A stretch of DNA of 64,000 nt. It comes from Echinicola jeungdonensis (GTDB lineage Bacteria; Bacteroidota; Bacteroidia; Cytophagales; Cyclobacteriaceae). The notes beneath the pieces are model-generated. The model worked only from the letters and a program-made list of their open reading frames with translations, was not told where the DNA came from and searched no databases. Each line of letters starts with the position of its first letter. Positions within the stretch are counted from its first letter, which is position 1. The position numbers and the translations under genes were made by a program. Of this stretch, positions 24,443 to 33,696 are shown in pieces. The stretch is from contig NZ_JAUFQT010000002.1 in NCBI RefSeq assembly GCF_030409905.1, forward strand, positions 310,001 to 374,000. Direction: 5' to 3'.

Positions 24443-25690
24443 ATGGAAGACTTGATCTTGGGCTTTTTGATTGTTAATGCAGGATTAATGTTGTTTTTGA
24501 TTTGGAAGGTTTCAAATGGGAAATCTTTGGATAAAACGGTCACTGAGCATTTTGATGTCCTGAAAATGGAATTTTCCAGGCAAATGTCAGAAAACAGGGG
24601 AGAAATCAATCAAAGCATCCAACAGCAGTTCCAGATGGTTTTTGATACCCTGCGAGCCAATTCCAAGGACCAAAATGAGTCCTTGAGGGATTTTGGGAAA
24701 CTATTCAGGGAAAATGTAAGGGATTTTAATGAACTTCAGCGGGAAAAATTCAGGGACCTTGAGAGGAGGCAAGAAAAAATGCTTCAGTCCACTGAGGAAA
24801 GGTTGGAGAAAATGCGGGAAACTGTGGATGAAAAACTCCAGAAAACCTTAGAAACCCGTTTGGGACAATCTTTTGAGGTAGTTAGCAAACAGTTGCAGGC
24901 TGTTCAAAAAGGCTTAGGAGAAATGCAGCATTTGGCCACGGGAGTTGGGGATCTTAAAAAAGTATTGAGCAATGTAAAAAGCCGTGGAGTACTAGGGGAA
25001 TACCAATTGGAAAGCATATTAGAAAATATATTGGCTCCGGATCAATTTGACCGAAATGCAGCCATGAAAAGCAATTCTGCGGAAAGGGTGGAATTTGCAG
25101 TAAGGTTGCCGGGAAATAATGCAGATGAGCCTGTGTTTTTGCCCATTGATGCTAAATTTCCCCAGGATGCCTATCACCGACTATTGGATGCTTATGAAAC
25201 TGGGGATCGGGCATTAACCGCGGCCAATAAGGTTGCCTTATACAAAGCAGTGAAAAAATCCGCCCAGGATATTCATCAGAAATATATCAATCCTCCCTAC
25301 ACAACCGATTTTGCCGTAATGTTCCTTCCTATGGAAAGTTTGTATGCAGAAATAATCAGAGATGCAGAGCTAACTCAAACTTTGCAAAGGGAATATAAGG
25401 TGGTTGTGACCGGTCCTACAACTCTTGCCGCTATGTTAAATAGCCTCCAACTGGGTTTCAAAACCCTGGCCATTCAAAAAAGGAGCAGTGAGGTTTGGCA
25501 GGTATTAGGCGCAGTAAAAACTGAATTTGGTAAATTTGGCAACCTGATTCAAAAAGCCCAGAAGAAACTAAATGAAGCCAATAACGATTTGGACAGCTTG
25601 GTGGGCGCTAGGACAAGGGTAATCCAAAGGAAATTGAAGGATATAGAAGAATTGCCAGAGAAAGAGCGTTCGAAGTTGTTGGGGGATTGA
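24443..25690 (+). CDS. rmuC: DNA recombination protein RmuC
   Basis: This 415-residue protein is RmuC: an N-terminal membrane helix (LILGFLIVNAGLMLFLIWKV), a long coiled coil (residues ~40-165), and the conserved nuclease-like core with LGEYQLESILENIL, LPIDAKFPQDAYHRLLDAYE and FAVMFLPMESLYAEI. The family limits inversions at short inverted repeats and is thought to be a PD-(D/E)XK-like nuclease; the Asp-Ala-Lys of PIDAKFP matches its catalytic core. Start at the first ATG gives the complete anchor. Confidence 0.95.
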   Translation: MEDLILGFLIVNAGLMLFLIWKVSNGKSLDKTVTEHFDVLKMEFSRQMSENRGEINQSIQQQFQMVFDTLRANSKDQNESLRDFGKLFRENVRDFNELQREKFRDLERRQEKMLQSTEERLEKMRETVDEKLQKTLETRLGQSFEVVSKQLQAVQKGLGEMQHLATGVGDLKKVLSNVKSRGVLGEYQLESILENILAPDQFDRNAAMKSNSAERVEFAVRLPGNNADEPVFLPIDAKFPQDAYHRLLDAYETGDRALTAANKVALYKAVKKSAQDIHQKYINPPYTTDFAVMFLPMESLYAEIIRDAELTQTLQREYKVVVTGPTTLAAMLNSLQLGFKTLAIQKRSSEVWQVLGAVKTEFGKFGNLIQKAQKKLNEANNDLDSLVGARTRVIQRKLKDIEELPEKERSKLLGD

Positions 25691-25871
25691 TTGGTGAAAC
25701 TGAATTAAAGGTTACAAGATATTAAGTAAGAAGAGATCAAAATACCAAATACTCCGAATAACAAATACTTGAAAAGGTCGGTAAAAGATGGAAATAGAAA
25801 TTTGGGCATTTTAGGAATATGCAGGCAACTTTGGCCAATCTCCTTCGTTTTTTAAGTAAACGGAGGAAGAT

Positions 25872-26435
25872 ATGAAAATTCGGGTTTTAATAGCGTTGAT
25901 CATTCCATTTCTGCTGGTGGTTTCCTGTAGTCCCGTGAAGATTTATACTGAAAAAAGCGAATTGAATTATGAAAAATCTTATAAGACTTTTGCCATCATC
26001 AATCAGTACAAAGGAAAAAATGCTTGGAATTCACCGGTTTTGGATCAAAATCTGGTCCATAACCTAACTGAAGGGATGAAGGAAATGGGCTATGAACCTG
26101 ATAGAAATTCACCCGACCTAATACTGCGTTACAACACTTTGTTGAGTGAAGGGGAAAAAGAGGTCAGTCAATACCCTGGAAGTATGTGGGGATATGGTAT
26201 GTATAACCCTTGGATGTACCGTATGCCATATCCATATTGGGGAAACCCTACCAAACTGGAAAAATATGATCTGGGTGAGTTGGTGATAGATTTTATTGAT
26301 CCCAGAGCAGATCAGGTTATTTTAAGGATCAGTGCAGTGGGTGAAGTCAATAATCCAAAACAGAAATATAAAAACATTAAGATTTCAGTTGAGAAAATTC
26401 TACATGAATTTTCTAAAAAGGTAGAGGCTGGATAA
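25872..26435 (+). CDS. DUF4136 lipoprotein
   Basis: This 187-residue lipoprotein has signal LIALIIPFLLVVSC with lipobox Cys19. The mature part fits DUF4136: ELNYEKSYKTFAIINQYKGK, then GMKEMGYEPDRNSPDLILRY, a Tyr/Pro/Met-rich linker (MWGYGMYNPWMYRMPYPYWG), and DLGELVIDFIDPRADQVILR. The family is of unknown function in the outer envelope. It lies 180 bases after rmuC and is followed by a strong terminator, so it looks monocistronic. Confidence 0.9.
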   Translation: MKIRVLIALIIPFLLVVSCSPVKIYTEKSELNYEKSYKTFAIINQYKGKNAWNSPVLDQNLVHNLTEGMKEMGYEPDRNSPDLILRYNTLLSEGEKEVSQYPGSMWGYGMYNPWMYRMPYPYWGNPTKLEKYDLGELVIDFIDPRADQVILRISAVGEVNNPKQKYKNIKISVEKILHEFSKKVEAG

Positions 26436-26472
26436 AAATATTAAAAAAGCCACTGCCATTTGTACTTTTTTT

Positions 26473-26533
26473 AAGGTAAAACCATCCGAATACTTCGGCC
26501 ATATAACTATAAGGGGTGGTTTTACCTTTTTTT
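26473..26533 (+). terminator. Rho-independent terminator after DUF4136 gene
   Basis: AAGGTAAAACCATCC (26473-26487) pairs with GGGTGGTTTTACCTT (26514-26528; one G-T pair) around a 26-nt loop and runs into TTTTTTT. It starts 38 bases past the stop of the DUF4136 gene. Confidence 0.75.
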
Positions 26534-26551
26534 ATTTAAAATATAAGAGCA

Positions 26552-26888
26552 ATGAATTACAACAATAAAAAGTTTCAGCCTATAACTGTTTCGGAAAATG
26601 GGCAAGTTTCCAATCAAACCCTTTTTACTTACCACCAAAATGGCAATTTGTTGACCTCAACTTATCAGGGGGAAAACATTGTATTGGGTCATCATATAGG
26701 TACTGTGGACGAAAAAGGGGTAATTGATATGCGTTACCACCAAGTCGATAAAAAAAGGGAAAATCATTACTGGGAAATGAAAATCCACCCCAGAAAAATT
26801 ACCCTCCGGAAAAATCAGGCTTCATGAAAAATGGGAATGGACCTCAGGAGATTTTTCCTCAGGAGAGTCTGTTTTGGAGGAAATTTAG
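26552..26888 (+). pseudogene. Broken small gene, 'N-acetylglutamate synthase'-annotated family
   Basis: The intact start reads MNYNNKKFQPITVSENGQVS and continues to DMRYHQV, matching a small Bacteroidota family that databases label n-acetylglutamate synthase without firm proof (beta-strand repeats, about 110 residues). After an A7 run at 26750-26756 the frame is wrong: this frame ends at 26827. The next frame reads GKIITGK, a TGA (26778-26780) where the family usually has Cys, then KSTPEKLPSGKIRLHEKWEW and ends EEI-stop at 26888. Two lesions (an extra A and a nonsense codon) indicate a pseudogene. The family alignment is from memory. Confidence 0.7.
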
Positions 26889-27066
26889 GTGTGATAAATT
26901 CTAATGATATAGTTGCGCAAGGTCCAGAAGTTCAGGAGGTATCATGCGATTTTCATGGCTGGAGTGAATTGAAAATTAGAATTTTCAATAAGTAAAGGAG
27001 TTAATTGAGGAAAAATATAATTTTTAATTTTGTCTTTGCTCCTAAAAAGCACTTATATTTACGGCT

Positions 27067-28413
27067 ATGGCCATGAATATTGTGATTGCTGGTGCCGGTG
27101 ATATGGGTTTCCACTTGGCCGAGCACCTGAGTTATGAAAACAAGGACATTACCCTTATCGATACCGATAAGGATGTATTGGAGACCGTTTCTGCAAGGTT
27201 AGATATTTTAACCGTATGGGGCGATTCTGCATCCATAGAGGTATTGCAAAATGCTAACGTAAAAGAAGCGCATATGGTAATGGCGGTGACTACCTCGGAA
27301 AAAACAAATCTAGTTACTGCCATGTTGGCCAAACAATTAGGAGCAAAACGGGTAATTGCAAGGGTAAGGAACCACGATTACCTTGAAGAGCAAAACATTA
27401 ATTTTTTTCATAACCTGGGTATTGATAACATCATTTCTCCTACGATGCTCTGTAGTGGGGAGATTTATCGTTTGGTGAAACACTCTACCTTTTCCGATAT
27501 TTTTGAATTTGACGAGGGGAAATTAAATGTGGTTGGAATTATTTTAGACCAATATTCCGCCTTGGTAAATAAAAAACTCTCAGAAACCAGGGCTTTGCCA
27601 CTATTTGAAGACATCCGCATCATCGCAATAGTCCGGGACCAAATGACCATTATTCCCAAGGGGAATACTGTCCTGAGGAACAATGATCACGTTTACTTTA
27701 TTTCCAATAAAAAAGCCAACGAATCCATCATTGATTTGATGGAGCAAAGGGAGGTCACCATTCGTAATTTAATGATCATTGGAGGGGATGACTTGGCTTT
27801 TACCTCCGCCCTAAAATTGGAAGAGGAATACCGGGTAACCCTTATCCATAATGATAAGGAAAGATGTAAGTGGTTATCGGAACGTTTGGACAGTACTTTG
27901 GTCATTCATGGGGATTATAAAAACATAGAGCTTTTGGTAGAGGAAGGTCTGGAAGAAATGCAGGCTTTTTTAGCCCTTACCGAAAGTTCGGAAATCAATA
28001 TTATCACAAGTTTGAGTGCCAAAAACCATGGGGTGTATAAAACCATTGCCCATGTGGATACCCGTGAATATATCCATATATCACACAGTATTGGGGTAGA
28101 TTCCCTTATCAATAAAAAGCTGGTGGCAGCTAACCAAATTACCCGCTTCCTCAGGAAAGGGAAAGTGGAGGCCATTTCAGGTATTTATGGGGTAGATGCA
28201 GAATTTATTCAATATGTCATTTCCAAAAATAACCGATTGACCAAAAAGCAACTGAAAGAGCTTCATTTTCCTGACACCGCTATTGTTGCAGGGGTGATTC
28301 GAGGTGAAGAAGTTTTTATTCCCGATGGTGATTTTAGACTCCAAATGAATGATAAGGCCATAGTTTTGGCCTTGCCCTCAGCCAAAACAAGTTTGGAGAA
28401 ACTATTTAATTAG
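27067..28413 (+). CDS. trkA: Trk potassium transporter subunit TrkA
   Basis: This 448-residue cytosolic gating protein has two RCK modules. Each begins with a Rossmann strand: IVIAGAGDMGFHLAEHLS (residues ~4-21) and NLMIIGGDDLAFTSALKLEE (~233-252), and each has a TrkA_C part (VVGIILDQYSALVNKKLSE and TAIVAGVIRGEEVFIPDGD). It binds NAD(H) or ATP and regulates TrkH. It ends 3 bases before trkH, in the same direction, so they are coupled. The second motif lacks the complete GxGxxG pattern (GGDDLA), as is common in TrkA. Confidence 0.95.
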   Translation: MAMNIVIAGAGDMGFHLAEHLSYENKDITLIDTDKDVLETVSARLDILTVWGDSASIEVLQNANVKEAHMVMAVTTSEKTNLVTAMLAKQLGAKRVIARVRNHDYLEEQNINFFHNLGIDNIISPTMLCSGEIYRLVKHSTFSDIFEFDEGKLNVVGIILDQYSALVNKKLSETRALPLFEDIRIIAIVRDQMTIIPKGNTVLRNNDHVYFISNKKANESIIDLMEQREVTIRNLMIIGGDDLAFTSALKLEEEYRVTLIHNDKERCKWLSERLDSTLVIHGDYKNIELLVEEGLEEMQAFLALTESSEINIITSLSAKNHGVYKTIAHVDTREYIHISHSIGVDSLINKKLVAANQITRFLRKGKVEAISGIYGVDAEFIQYVISKNNRLTKKQLKELHFPDTAIVAGVIRGEEVFIPDGDFRLQMNDKAIVLALPSAKTSLEKLFN

Positions 28414-28416
28414 TGT

Positions 28417-29868
28417 ATGATTCATTTTAAGGCAATTGGAAAATTAATGGGCGGCTTATTGATGCTATTGGGTCTTTTGATGCTGCCAGGAATTGGTTTT
28501 TCATATTACTACCACAGTGGGGACCAGATGCCCTTAATATATTCCTCCTTTGTCAGTATGGCCATGGGGGCACTTTTATTTTTTTCCTTTTCCAAACAGG
28601 ACCAAATCATCAGGAAAAGGGAAGGGTATATGATTGTTTTTCTAAGTTGGTTGTTTATGTCAATATTTGGGATGCTGCCTTTTTTGGTCAGCGGGACACT
28701 TCCAAAACTGCCTGATGCAATTTTTGAGACGGTTTCTGGGATTACCACTACCGGCGCATCGGTAATCAATGATATAGAAAATTTACCTGCAGGAATACTT
28801 TTTTGGCGGAGCATGACACAGTGGATTGGAGGTTTGGGGATAATTGTATTAACTGTAGCAATTTTCCCTTTATTGGGAATAGGTGGGATTGAGCTATTTG
28901 TGGCTGAATCCCCAGGGCCTACCTCCGATAAATTGCACCCTCGCATCCGGGAAACTGCCAAAAGGCTTTGGTATGTCTATGTTGGCCTGACCCTTTTGCT
29001 TATGGGGCTTTACTATATTGGAGGAATGAACTTTTTTGATGCTATCAATCATGCTTTGACCACCATGGCAACAGGAGGATTCTCAACAAAAAATGCCAGT
29101 ATGGCTTATTTTGAAATTCCCTTTATCCAATATGTGGCCATCCTTTTTATGTTTTTGGCAGGAACTAACTTTACTGTGATTTATTTCGGCCTGGTAGGAA
29201 AGTTTGACAGGGTTTGGAAAAGTGATGAATTTAAAGCTTACGTAATTGTTACCACTCTTATCATATTGGTATTGTCCTTTCCGGTCTTTCACTTCTCAGG
29301 AGAAAATTTGGAAAAGGCCTTTAGAGATACCGCTTTTCAAGTCGTTTCACTTTTGACTACCACAGGATATGTAACTGCTGATTATACTTCTTATGGCCAT
29401 GGATTAACCATATTATTCTTTTTACTGTTGTTTGTTGGTGGCTGTGCTGGATCTACAGCAGGAGGGATTAAATTTATTAGGCACCTTTCCTTCTTTAAAA
29501 ATACAATTCTTGAATTCAAACGAATTGTTCATCCAAGAGCGGTAGTGCCTCTAAAAATCAATGGGGACAGGGTTACAGGAAAGATCATAACCCATATTAT
29601 GATCTTTTTGTTGATCTACTTGATGACTTTTGTAATGGGAAGTGTGGTATTGTCTGTTTTGGGATATGATATGATCACAAGCTTTGGGGCTGTAGCCACT
29701 TGTTTGGGAAATGTTGGGCCTGCAGTAGGCTTGGTAGGACCTTTGGATAATTTTTCCTTTTTCTCCCCAATAGCCAAAATATTCTTAAGCATTATTATGT
29801 TATTGGGAAGGTTGGAACTGTTTACCATATTGGTGATTTTTTCTCCCTATTTCTGGAGAGCTAATTAG
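28417..29868 (+). CDS. trkH: Trk potassium transporter subunit TrkH
   Basis: This 483-residue membrane protein has about ten hydrophobic segments and the four M-P-M repeats of SKT channels. Selectivity-loop sequences are visible at VSGITTTGASV, TTMATGGFST, TTTGYVTADY and ATCLGNVGPAVG. WIGGLGIIVLTVAIFPLLGI and GCAGSTAGGIKFIRH are conserved in TrkH. It forms the K+ permease with TrkA, encoded 3 bases upstream. Confidence 0.95.
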   Translation: MIHFKAIGKLMGGLLMLLGLLMLPGIGFSYYYHSGDQMPLIYSSFVSMAMGALLFFSFSKQDQIIRKREGYMIVFLSWLFMSIFGMLPFLVSGTLPKLPDAIFETVSGITTTGASVINDIENLPAGILFWRSMTQWIGGLGIIVLTVAIFPLLGIGGIELFVAESPGPTSDKLHPRIRETAKRLWYVYVGLTLLLMGLYYIGGMNFFDAINHALTTMATGGFSTKNASMAYFEIPFIQYVAILFMFLAGTNFTVIYFGLVGKFDRVWKSDEFKAYVIVTTLIILVLSFPVFHFSGENLEKAFRDTAFQVVSLLTTTGYVTADYTSYGHGLTILFFLLLFVGGCAGSTAGGIKFIRHLSFFKNTILEFKRIVHPRAVVPLKINGDRVTGKIITHIMIFLLIYLMTFVMGSVVLSVLGYDMITSFGAVATCLGNVGPAVGLVGPLDNFSFFSPIAKIFLSIIMLLGRLELFTILVIFSPYFWRAN

Positions 29869-30222
29869 ATATATGAAATTTAGTGTGGAATATTTAATAC
29901 TTAGAAATTTGGCCCACATTCGGAGCCAAAGAGCCCGCTTCATTGATTTAGTCACAAACCACGGATCTACTATCAAAATTTTTTCTAAAATCTAAACCCA
30001 GGGATTAGTATTTCAATTCCAATCACTGGGGGGCTTTTAATCTTACCAGGATTGCAAGCCCTTTTTATTTGGGATTTAACAAATCATTTGCACATAGCAG
30101 AAGTTATTGGAAATTAATTTGGGGAACCGAATCCACTAATAACCTGTAATCCAATATTGATTTTCTACCGAATCATCTTTCTAAGCCAAACCTTTTTATT
30201 AAATTAAAAGAAAGAGATTTTT
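29869..30222. other. Gene-free stretch after trkH
   Basis: No coding frame, RNA gene or convincing terminator is visible. A GC-rich short block with CCCAGG ... CTGGGG at about 29998-30028 could fold but has no clear T-run. Confidence 0.35.
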
Positions 30223-30435
30223 ATGACCTTATTCCAAAAACAACATTACCTAGGAAAGGAAGACTTTATTCTTACGGAGGGAATAATTCATTGTAAAGTT
30301 ACCAAAGGATTTTTTTTTGTGGATGGGGTAATTGAAAAAGCCTTTCCGGATAAATGGAGTGTATTTAATGGTAAATTAAATGGGAAGAAATTATTAAAAC
30401 CTCCAAATCATTTATATTTTAAGAATAAAAAGTAA
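30223..30435 (+). CDS. Possible 70-residue protein, unrecognised
   Basis: A short frame with its own ATG begins MTLFQKQHYLGKEDFILTEG and ends in a Lys-rich tail. It contains a hydrophobic/aromatic beta-like stretch (KVTKGFFFVDGVIEKAF) but no signal peptide and no known motif. It stands alone between the trk and arg operons, where chance frames of this size are possible. I do not recognise a family; keep as tentative. Confidence 0.35.
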   Translation: MTLFQKQHYLGKEDFILTEGIIHCKVTKGFFFVDGVIEKAFPDKWSVFNGKLNGKKLLKPPNHLYFKNKK

Positions 30436-30610
30436 TGATTTTGAAATGGTTTGTGACCATTGTATTAAATGACAAAAACAATGTTCAAGGGAAAAAATCC
30501 CTGGGTATATTGGAAAAGGGAACCTTTTTTTCTTGGAACTAAGGTTTTGATTGAGATTAGATCAATGTAGAATTCTTTAAGTGGTTTTTAATTAAATAAC
30601 AAATATTAAA

Positions 30611-31435
30611 ATGGTGACTAGAAAAGTTCTCATCAAATATGGTGGGAATGCCATGACTAAACAGTCGCTCAAATATGAAATTGCTAAAAAGGTAAAGGAG
30701 CTTCAGGAACATGGAATTCAGGTGGTTTTAGTTCACGGAGGTGGTCCCTTTATCAATAAGGCCCTTGAATCAGCTGGGATTGCTTCCCAGTTTTATGACG
30801 GGCAAAGGCATACTACAGAAGAGGCGCTTTCTCATATCGAAAAAACCCTAAAAGGTGAAGTCAATAGTTCCTTGGTGGGAGTATTTAATCAGGCAGGTTT
30901 AAGTGCCGTGGGGTTATCCGGAAAGGATGGCCAAATGGTTACTGCAGTTAAGCGATGGCATTACAGCAGGGACAATGGAGGTAAAGTTCAGAAAATTGAC
31001 TTGGGCCAGGTGGGAGATGTCAAAAAGGTGGATTGTAGTTTGCTCCGGATTTTATTGGACCGGAACTATATTCCTATTATTACTTGTATTGCCTCTGACC
31101 TAAAAGGAGATGACTATAATATTAATGCAGATGTTTTTGCCGGAAAAGTGGCCTCGGCTTTACAGGTGGATGATTATATCGTTTTGACAGATGTGGACGG
31201 AGTTTTTGAAAATTACCCCGACCCTAAGAGTATCCTGAAAGAGATTCATTTTAATGAATTGGACCAGTATTATAATAAAGGTATCCAGGGAGGGATGATT
31301 CCTAAAATAGAATCTTGTAAAACAGCCCTTCAGGGAGGGGTGAAGCGGGCTATTATTCTTAATGGGACCCAACCCGAACAGATTATCAAGTATATCCTTG
31401 GAAAAGAAAAGATTGGAACCACGATAACCAAATAG
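30611..31435 (+). CDS. argB: Acetylglutamate kinase
   Basis: This 274-residue amino acid kinase phosphorylates N-acetylglutamate in arginine synthesis. VLIKYGGNAM holds the catalytic Lys, VLVHGGGPFINKALE the glycine-rich substrate loop, GLSGKDGQMVTAVK a conserved ligand loop, NINADVFAGKVASAL the second phosphate region with Asp, and LTDVDGVFENYPDP plus GGMIPKIESC the ATP-binding Lys. It is the first gene of argBDCJ, with 11 bases to argD. Some Bacteroidota use succinylated intermediates, so the exact acyl group is not certain from sequence. Confidence 0.95.
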   Translation: MVTRKVLIKYGGNAMTKQSLKYEIAKKVKELQEHGIQVVLVHGGGPFINKALESAGIASQFYDGQRHTTEEALSHIEKTLKGEVNSSLVGVFNQAGLSAVGLSGKDGQMVTAVKRWHYSRDNGGKVQKIDLGQVGDVKKVDCSLLRILLDRNYIPIITCIASDLKGDDYNINADVFAGKVASALQVDDYIVLTDVDGVFENYPDPKSILKEIHFNELDQYYNKGIQGGMIPKIESCKTALQGGVKRAIILNGTQPEQIIKYILGKEKIGTTITK

Positions 31436-31446
31436 TTGATTGTTTT

Positions 31447-32640
31447 ATGAAAATAAGTAATGAAGTTTTACACTTGGTCGATAAGCGCCACTATTTACCT
31501 ACATTTAACCGTTTCCCATTAGCTTTTATCCGTGGAAAGGGAAGCAGGTTATGGGATGCTGATGAAAAAGAATATATTGATATGTTGGCAGGTATTGCTG
31601 TCAATAATGTAGGGCATTGTCATCCCAAAGTAGTCAAGGCCATCCAGGACCAGGCAGCCACATTAATTCATATTTCTAACTTTTTTGTGAGCCCTTCGCA
31701 GGTTGCTCTTAGTGAATTATTGGTCAGGATATCGGGAATGAACCAGGTTTTTTTGACAAATAGTGGAGCCGAATCTGTTGAGGGAGCTATCAAAGTAGCC
31801 AGGAAGTACGCCCATCAAAATGGGAGAGGAGGGAAGATCATTTCCATGACCAATTCATTTCATGGCCGGACCTTGGCCACTATTGCTACTGGGCAGGAAA
31901 AATACCAAAAGGGTTTTGAACCTATTCCTTCTGGATTTGTCCAGGTTCCTTTCAATGATTTGGAAGCTGTTGAAAAGGAAATGGAACAGGATGCTGCAGC
32001 TGTTATTTTGGAACCTGTGCAGGGTGAAGGAGGTATCCATGTGGTAGATCAACTATACCTTTCTGCCTTGAGGAACTTATGTGATGAAAGAGGGGTGTTG
32101 TTGATTTTTGATGAAATCCAATGCGGAATTGGGCGGACCGGGAAATGGTTTGCAAAAGACCATTTTGGGGTTCAACCTGATATAATGACCCTGGCAAAAG
32201 CTTTGGGTGGCGGGACTCCAATTGGGGCTTTCCTGTGCCATCAAAAAGTAAGTGATGCCATAGAGTTTGGGGACCATGGAACCACTTTTGGTGGCAACCC
32301 TTTAATGGCATCTGCAGCACTGGCAAATCTTCAGGTTATTGAAGAGGAAAGTCTTTGTCAAAGAGCTGCTGAAAAAGGAGAATGGATAAAAGATCAGTTT
32401 ACAGGATTGCAACAAAAGTACCCCATGATCAAAGAAATAAGGGGTAAAGGTTTGATGCTGGGAATCCAATTTGACCGTGAAGTGGCACCCATGGTAAAAA
32501 GATTAATGGAGGAAGGTGTCATTGCCAATGCAACAGCAGAAACGGTATTAAGACTGGTTCCGCCATTAAATATTCCACAAGGAGATTTGGAACAGGTATT
32601 GGATCTCATCGACCAGATACTTAGTGAAATGGATGCATAA
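31447..32640 (+). CDS. argD: Acetylornithine aminotransferase
   Basis: This 397-residue class III aminotransferase has the GAESVEGAIKVARKYAHQN PLP phosphate loop, SFHGRTLATIATGQEKY, EPVQGEGGI, the Asp in LIFDEIQCGIGRTGKWFA and the PLP Lys in TLAKALGGGTPIGA. It converts N-acetylglutamate semialdehyde to N-acetylornithine with glutamate as donor. Its stop overlaps the argC start by one base (TAATG), so the two are coupled. Length and motifs are normal for ArgD. Confidence 0.95.
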   Translation: MKISNEVLHLVDKRHYLPTFNRFPLAFIRGKGSRLWDADEKEYIDMLAGIAVNNVGHCHPKVVKAIQDQAATLIHISNFFVSPSQVALSELLVRISGMNQVFLTNSGAESVEGAIKVARKYAHQNGRGGKIISMTNSFHGRTLATIATGQEKYQKGFEPIPSGFVQVPFNDLEAVEKEMEQDAAAVILEPVQGEGGIHVVDQLYLSALRNLCDERGVLLIFDEIQCGIGRTGKWFAKDHFGVQPDIMTLAKALGGGTPIGAFLCHQKVSDAIEFGDHGTTFGGNPLMASAALANLQVIEEESLCQRAAEKGEWIKDQFTGLQQKYPMIKEIRGKGLMLGIQFDREVAPMVKRLMEEGVIANATAETVLRLVPPLNIPQGDLEQVLDLIDQILSEMDA

Positions 32641-33686
32641 TGGAAGGAAAGAAGAAATACAATATTGCTATTGTTGGAGCATCTGGGTATACCGGTTCGG
32701 AGCTTGCGAGGATTTTGGTGCAGCATCAAAAGGTGGAAATAAAAATGATTACCTCGGAAACCCACACTGGAAAACCTTTTTCCGAGCTCCATCCTCAATT
32801 TTTAGGCATTTTGGATTTGCCTCTTGAAAGTGCTGAAGAAGTTTCCAAGAATCAATTGGATGTTGTTTTTTTGGCATTGCCTCATGGAGTTTCCATGGAA
32901 TATATCAAAAAGTGGAAAGACAAAAAAGCCATGATGATAGACCTATCAGGAGATTATAGATTAAGTGGCCCTGATGTTTATAAAAATTGGTATAAACAAG
33001 ACCACGTCTTTCCTGAGGCATTTGACCGGGCCATTTATGGCTTGCCGGAGTTGCATGAAAACAGAATTAGAGGAGCTCAGCTGGTTGCCAATCCGGGATG
33101 TTACCCTACTGCTTCAATTCTAAGCCTGGCCCCCTTATTCAAAGACCAGTTGATAAAGGAAGGCTCTGTTGTTATTGATGCAAAATCAGGAACTTCGGGT
33201 GCAGGAGTCAAGGCTAGTAATACCACCCACTTTTCCAATGTCAATGATAATTTTAAAGCTTATGGGCTTCGCATTCACCGACATACCATAGAGATTGAGG
33301 AGCAATTGGGAAATCTTCAAAAGGAAAAAGCCAAAATCCAATTTACTCCCCATTTGTTACCGGTGGACAGAGGGATTTTGGCCACCTCCTATGCCCAGGT
33401 AAATGAAGAAATGAGCCAAAAAAAGCTGGATGAAATTTATGGGGAGTTTTACAAGGGAAAACCGTTTGTCCGTTTACGATCTTCCATTCCAGCTTTAAAG
33501 GATGTACGGGGGAGCAACTACTGTGATATTATGCCTATTTGGGATGAAAGAACCCAAAGAGTAATCGTTTTGTCCGTGATTGATAATCTTGTAAAAGGAG
33601 CTGCGGGGCAAGCGGTTCACAATATGAATTTAATGTTAGGGATCCCGCAGGAAACCGGATTATTGCAATCACCAATGCAACCATAA
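32640..33686 (+). CDS. argC: N-acetyl-gamma-glutamyl-phosphate reductase
   Basis: This 348-residue NADP-dependent reductase starts with AIVGASGYTGSELARIL (Rossmann) and carries the active-site Cys in VANPGCYPTASILSLAPL. The semialdehyde dehydrogenase-type C-terminal domain includes KSGTSGAGVKASNTTHFSNV and FTPHLLPVDRGILATSYAQV. It reduces the ArgB product. The start overlaps the argD stop and argJ follows by 10 bases. Confidence 0.95.
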   Translation: MEGKKKYNIAIVGASGYTGSELARILVQHQKVEIKMITSETHTGKPFSELHPQFLGILDLPLESAEEVSKNQLDVVFLALPHGVSMEYIKKWKDKKAMMIDLSGDYRLSGPDVYKNWYKQDHVFPEAFDRAIYGLPELHENRIRGAQLVANPGCYPTASILSLAPLFKDQLIKEGSVVIDAKSGTSGAGVKASNTTHFSNVNDNFKAYGLRIHRHTIEIEEQLGNLQKEKAKIQFTPHLLPVDRGILATSYAQVNEEMSQKKLDEIYGEFYKGKPFVRLRSSIPALKDVRGSNYCDIMPIWDERTQRVIVLSVIDNLVKGAAGQAVHNMNLMLGIPQETGLLQSPMQP

Positions 33687-33696
33687 AACAATAACC

